Below, in pieces: positions 60,927 through 64,000 of a stretch of DNA of 64,000 nt. The notes under the pieces were generated by a model. That model made no database searches. It saw only the letters and a program-made list of their open reading frames with translations, and was not told where the DNA came from. The number at the start of each line of letters is the position of its first letter. Within the stretch, counting starts at the first letter, position 1. A program made the position numbers and the translations under genes. Origin of the DNA: CALCHA01 sp035548175 (GTDB taxonomy: Bacteria; Planctomycetota; Phycisphaerae; WQYP01). Where the stretch lies: positions 1-64,000 of the forward strand of contig DASZTO010000079.1 in NCBI GenBank assembly GCA_035548175.1, written 5' to 3'.

Positions 60927-60998
60927 TCCCCCCTCAGCGTCTCCATGCCCTCCTTACTCCCATCGCGCCAACTCCGTGCGCCGTAGCAAGATTCTGGC

Positions 60999-61090
60999 AT
61001 CACAAATTTCGTGTCTTTGGTGCTTTTCGTGGCCATTTACGTCGTCGTCGTGGCACGGGGGGGCCTCCGTGCCCTCCGTGTTCTCCGTGG
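60999..61090. repeat. Composite dispersed repeat, copy A
   Basis: After the giant gene, TTTCGTG-type 9-mers (TTTCGTGTC, TTTGGTGCT, TTTCGTGGC) are followed by ACGTCGTCGTCGTGG and then CCTCCGTGCC/CTCCGTGTT/CTCCGTGG. The same order occurs in copies B and C. No gene is seen in 60927-61189 beyond the terminator listed below. Confidence 0.75.
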
Positions 61091-61123
61091 TTCCCTACAC
61101 ACGTCCCCCCCCGCACGGCCCGC

Positions 61124-61160
61124 AAAAATACGCAAGGCCCAGCTCTCGCCAGGCCTCGCG
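61124..61160 (-). terminator. Rho-independent terminator of the 22-residue gene
   Basis: On the minus strand a 9-bp stem CGCGAGGCC/GGCCTTGCG (one G-T wobble) with a 12-base loop is followed by TATTTTT. It lies 30 bases after the stop of the small lysine-rich gene. Confidence 0.7.
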
Positions 61161-61189
61161 ATTCTTTCATGCCGCTCTCGCGGCCACGA

Positions 61190-61258
61190 TCACTTCTTCT
61201 TCTTGTCCTTCTTCGGCTTCTTCACTTCGCGCTTGTCACGATTGTTGCCCTTGCCCAT
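61190..61258 (-). CDS. Tiny lysine-rich protein, 22 aa
   Basis: A perfect AAGGAG lies 6 bases before an ATG that opens MGKGNNRDKREVKKPKKDKK, ending with two more Lys and a stop. The opening MGKGNN and the KKPKK core recall a family of tiny basic bacterial proteins of unknown function. A hairpin plus T tract follows. Strong ribosome site, clean short frame and terminator together support a real gene. With so many lysines it probably binds nucleic acid or ribosomes, but that is a guess. AT-rich DNA at 61370-61415 could hold its promoter. Confidence 0.7.
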   Translation of the reverse strand: MGKGNNRDKREVKKPKKDKKKK

Positions 61259-61489
61259 AACGAGCTCCTTTTCTCTGCCAGCTCGCCGCGCCATCACACG
61301 ACAGCACCGGCGGCCGGCTTGCGACGACCTATCCTATCCTCCATCGGCTCGCCGCACCCTCCAATTTCACCAAATAAATCATATTACAAAATGCTTGTAT
61401 CTCCATCCATGTAAAATACCGCCGGCAAACCCTCCCCTCCCCGCACTACCAACGCGCCCATTCTTCCCGCCATAACAAGATTTTTCAGA

Positions 61490-61675
61490 CCACAACTTTC
61501 GTGTCTTTCGTACGACGATCGCGCCAATCCTTCGCGCGGCAACAAAATTCCCGCACCCAACTTTCGTGCCCTTCGTGCCCTTCGTGGCCACTTTACGTCG
61601 TCGTGTGGTGGGCGGGATCGTCGTCGTTCCTCCGTGCCCTCCGTGTGCTCCGTGGTATTTTGGTTGCGGCCCTGC
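61490..61675. repeat. Composite dispersed repeat, copy B
   Basis: TTTCGTGTC/TTTCGTACG lead into 61510-61613, which is closely similar to copy C (GTACGACNATCGCGCCAAT, then CAACTTTCGTGCCCTTCGTG, then GGCCACTTTACGTCGTCG). CTCCGTGNN units follow to 61665. No gene is seen in 61259-61811. Confidence 0.8.
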
Positions 61676-61740
61676 CGGCCATTCCCCCTCGTGGCCGCTT
61701 GACGTCGTCGTCGTGGGAGTTGTGGTATCCACCGCCCTCC

Positions 61741-61803
61741 CTCCGCGCACTCCGCGTTCTCCGCGCACTGCGCGCACTCCGCGTTCTCCGCGTTCTCCGC
61801 GCC
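61741..61803. repeat. Seven tandem 9-mers CTCCGCGNN
   Basis: Exact period of nine: CTCCGCGCA, CTCCGCGTT, CTCCGCGCA, CTGCGCGCA, CTCCGCGTT, CTCCGCGTT, CTCCGCGCC. It ends 8 bases before the stop of the glycine-rich protein gene. Confidence 0.88.
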
Positions 61804-61811
61804 ATGCTCCC

Positions 61812-62789
61812 TCACGGCAACCGATCCCCCGCCGCACCGCCCTGCCCCCCGCGACCCTGTCCGCCGCCCTGACCCCCGCCGCCGCGACCGCCACGCCCTC
61901 CGCCGCCCCCCGCCCCGAATCCGCCCCCGCCACGCCCGCCAAATCCGCCCGCACCGCCCCCGCGACCCCCCCCCGCGCCCATCATCTGCAACACCGGCGG
62001 CAACGGCGTCCCACCCATCACCAGCGCCGCCTGCCCGTCCGTCAATACATCCGTCATGATCTTCTTCGCCAGCTTCCCCTGAACCCCCTCGATCGCCGCC
62101 ACATCCGTCAAGTCCGCCAAGTCCGCAATCTCCTTCCCCGCCGCCGCCGTCAGCTCCTTCAACTTCGTCTGCTGATCCCCGCTCAGCCCCATCACCAGCA
62201 CGCGACCTTCCAACGCACGGTCGATCTTCATCGTCTCCCAGCTCGCCCGCTGGTCCGCCGTCAGCTCCCCATCCACCGCCGCCTGGTCCTTCGCCACCAG
62301 CTTCTCATAATCGCTCACCAACGACCGTATCCGCTCCCCAACCTGCTCCTGTCCTGCCGCCCCCGCCCCGCCGCCGCCGCCCCCACGCCGACCCCCGCCG
62401 CCCCCGAACCCCCCGCGACCCAACTGCCCCTGCGCGTTCTGGTCAAACTGATTCACATCCGCCACCAACGCATCCACCTTCTCCTTCACCTTCGGCTGCT
62501 GGTCCTCCGTCAAATTCAAATTCGCCAGCATCAACGCATATTCATTCTCAAACGGATTCGCACCGCCCCGCGCCGCAAACCCGCCGCCCCCAAACCCGCC
62601 GCCGCCAAATCCTCCACCCCCAAACCGCCCGCCGCCGCCCCCCCCGCGCCCGCCGCCGCCGCCTCCACCCCCGCCGCCTCCCGCCGCCGCTCCGCCCCCG
62701 CCTCCGCCGCCCGCCTGCCCCATCACCGGCGCAGTCCCCATCACCGCCATCACCAGCCCCGCCACGCACACGCCCATCATCCGTTTCAT
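61812..62789 (-). CDS. Secreted glycine-rich protein with LTxxQ-like motifs
   Basis: About 325 residues. The start at 62789 has GGAG 7 bases upstream and gives a signal peptide (MMGVCVAGLVMAVMGTAPVM, cleaved after GQA). Glycine blocks (residues 27-70, 123-143 and the last about 55, with GGGGF and GGRGG) flank two helical segments carrying NLTEDQQPKVKEKVDAL, ELTADQRASWETMK and LSGDQQTKLKEL. These resemble the LTxxQ motif of Spy/CpxP-type periplasmic proteins, and similar motifs occur in the external part of the kinase at 11-14 kb. Likely a periplasmic or envelope protein of unknown role. Confidence 0.8.
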   Translation of the reverse strand: MKRMMGVCVAGLVMAVMGTAPVMGQAGGGGGGGAAAGGGGGGGGGGGRGGGGGGRFGGGGFGGGGFGGGGFAARGGANPFENEYALMLANLNLTEDQQPKVKEKVDALVADVNQFDQNAQGQLGRGGFGGGGGRRGGGGGGAGAAGQEQVGERIRSLVSDYEKLVAKDQAAVDGELTADQRASWETMKIDRALEGRVLVMGLSGDQQTKLKELTAAAGKEIADLADLTDVAAIEGVQGKLAKKIMTDVLTDGQAALVMGGTPLPPVLQMMGAGGGRGGGAGGFGGRGGGGFGAGGGGGRGGRGGGGQGGGQGRGGQGGAAGDRLP

Positions 62790-62984
62790 CGTCAATCTCC
62801 GAATCCAGCCCATGGAACCATTATTCGCGCTTTCCCCTCCCTCAGCCCAAACGCCGCCCCTCCCACCAAGTTACAGCCCCCACGAACACCCAGACGATGA
62901 TTCACAGCGGCCATCCCGGCAAGGCAACGGCAAAAAAATCCCAAAGTAAGACTTCCCAAGGCCCCCCCCCTGTTTCTCGCCACC

Positions 62985-63160
62985 GTACGACTATCGCGCC
63001 AATTCTTCTCGCCGCAACAAAACTCCTGCATCCAACTTTCGTGCTTTTCGTGCCCTTCGTGGCCACTTTACGTCGTCGCCTGGTGGGCGGGGCAGGGTCA
63101 CGGGGGATCATCGCCGTTCCTCCGCGCCCTCCCCGTCCTCCGCGCCCTCCGCGCTGAAAA
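62985..63160. repeat. Composite dispersed repeat, copy C
   Basis: 62985-63094 closely matches copy B, and is followed by CTCCGCG-type units to 63155. It lies in the 541-base gap between the glycine-rich gene and the BamD-like gene; no gene is seen in that gap. Confidence 0.8.
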
Positions 63161-63330
63161 TCCCAGCGACGCTCGCCCAGGCACAGCGCCTCCTCTTTGG
63201 TTCCAGCCCCGCCGCGCCATGGTCCTTCGCCTCTTCGTGCCTGCGTGTTTCCGCCGGCTCCCTCGAGCGGAAATGTTCCCGCGCCCGCCCGTTTCCCCAC
63301 GCCTCTCCCCCCGCTATACTCCCTCCCCTA

Positions 63331-64000
63331 TGCTCCACCGTTTCTCACGTGCCGCTCGCGCCGCAGCTCTCGCGCTCGCCGCCGCCTTCCTCCCCACCTT
63401 CGCCCTCGCCGCGCCCGCCGGCTGGCAACTCCAGAACGGCTCCTGGGTCCCCATCGTCCAGCCCTCGCCCGATTCCCCCGAAGGCCAGGTCGCACAGATG
63501 ATCCAAGACCTCGCCGACAACCACACCGGCGATCTCATCTACAACGCCAAACAGTGGATCAAAAAAAATAAAACCAACCCCCTCATGCCCCAGGTCCTCC
63601 TCCTCCAGGGCGACGCCGAGGTCAAACGCGGAAACCGCTACAAGGCCCTCTTCTCCTACGAAGCTCTCGTCAACAACTACCCAAACTCCGACCTCTACCT
63701 CCCCGTCCTCCAACGCGAATATGGCATCGCTGACTCCTTCCTCCTCGGATACAAACGCAAATTCCTCGGCATGCGCATCCTCCCCGAAACCGCCGATGCA
63801 CTCGAACTCCTCGACCGCATCCAGGACCGACAACGCGGCAGCCCCCTCGCTGAACAGGCCGGCATCCGCATCGCCGATTACCACTTCGACCACGGCGAAT
63901 TCCCCGAGGCCGTCGATTCCTACACCGACTTCCTCAAACGCTATCCCTATTCCCAGTACGTCCGCAAAGCCGAAATCCGCCGCGCTCAGGCCTCCCTCGC
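63331..64000 (+). CDS. BamD-like tetratricopeptide outer-membrane assembly protein, 5' part
   Basis: Open from ATG 63331 to the window edge (223 residues visible). Signal peptide: SRAARAAALALAAAFLPTFA then LAAPAG; no lipobox cysteine is seen. Then TPR-like helical pairs: LIYNAKQWIKKNKTNPLMPQ, KRGNRYKALFSYEALVNNYP, SDLYLPVLQREYGIADSFL, and EFPEAVDSYTDFLKRYPYS. The FPEAVDSYxxFLxxYPxS pattern is that of BamD/YbgF-type proteins that assist outer-membrane protein insertion. The 3' end lies outside the window. Confidence 0.8.

Noticed and set aside
54990..60926. Classic RHS toxin plus immunity gene
   Set aside because: No toxin family is recognised and no small gene follows; after the stop there is a repeat-rich spacer.
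60100..60926. LPxTG or PEP-CTERM anchor at the giant's C-terminus
   Set aside because: The tail has neither motif nor a membrane helix; it ends in a basic LLLPKR.
61011..61475. Plus-strand frames in the 61-kb spacer
   Set aside because: They translate the dispersed repeats (VLFVAIYVVVVARGG, LRALRVLRG patterns) and have no independent support.
61741..61803. Possible CRISPR array
   Set aside because: Units are contiguous 9-mers without spacers and no cas gene is present.
62902..63338. Minus-strand frames in the 63-kb spacer
   Set aside because: They consist of translated repeat units (GGRGGRGG, RRRRKVATKGTKSTK) and lack domains.

Overview
The window looks like a chromosomal piece of a GC-rich planctomycete, most likely a Phycisphaerae/Tepidisphaera-type lineage. 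Grounds: two proteins carry the LEPR-XLL N-terminal motif typical of planctomycete surface proteins, one carries a PEP-CTERM sorting tail, an ECF sigma factor is coupled to a membrane Ser/Thr kinase, a PcRGLX-type rhamnogalacturonan exolyase is present, and short-period dispersed repeats (CACGAAANN / CACGGAGNN) sit in the intergenic spaces. The genus is inference.

Layout. 1-2.5 kb: end of a complex I operon (nuoF 3' end, two small conserved unknown genes, nuoG). 2.7-5.4 kb: deoC, a TM2 membrane protein and a BaiN/HI0933-type flavoprotein that carries a dispersed palindromic repeat translated in frame. 5.4-6.5 kb (minus): HAAS-type membrane protein and PadR regulator, with a readable promoter/operator. 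6.6-11.3 kb: two tandem secreted rhamnogalacturonan acetylesterases (minus) divergent from a GH78 alpha-L-rhamnosidase (plus). 11.4-14.4 kb (minus): ECF sigma factor overlapping a transmembrane Ser/Thr kinase. 15.0-15.7 kb: small LEPR-XLL coiled-coil protein. 15.9-19.6 kb: translationally coupled trio of fatty acyl-AMP ligase with C-terminal carrier domain, cytochrome P450, and 4'-phosphopantetheinyl transferase. 19.5-23.0 kb (minus): hexapeptide acetyltransferase and PL26-type exo-rhamnogalacturonan lyase. 23.3-24.0 kb: PEP-CTERM protein with a cohesin-like body. 24.03-60.93 kb: one uninterrupted reading frame of 12,298 codons. 61-64 kb: repeat-rich spacers, a 22-residue lysine-rich gene, a glycine-rich LTxxQ-like secreted protein, and the start of a BamD-like TPR lipoprotein/assembly factor gene.

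How the genes work together. The esterases, GH78 and PL26 enzymes together can strip and cut rhamnogalacturonan I, so the organism probably lives on plant or algal pectin. The acyl-AMP ligase/P450/PPTase trio is self-contained: it can activate a fatty acid, load it on its own carrier domain, prime that carrier and oxidise the chain. The giant protein is a modular secreted polypeptide: LEPR-XLL motif, six 185-residue tandem repeats, about 15 CARDB-like modules, Ig/cadherin-like repeats, two propeller-like regions, a split RHS/YD-repeat shell with a canonical RHS core, an unrecognised post-core domain, a metzincin-like HEIGH motif, two dockerin-like modules and a Pro/Thr-rich tail. Its upstream neighbour looks like a surface-anchored cohesin, which suggests a cohesin-dockerin attachment pair.

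At the base-composition scale, the plus strand is G-rich on the left (to about 11-12 kb) and C-rich on the right on both coding strands, with one G-rich island (about 27.1-35.9 kb) inside the giant gene. No tRNA, rRNA, CRISPR array or transposase gene was seen.
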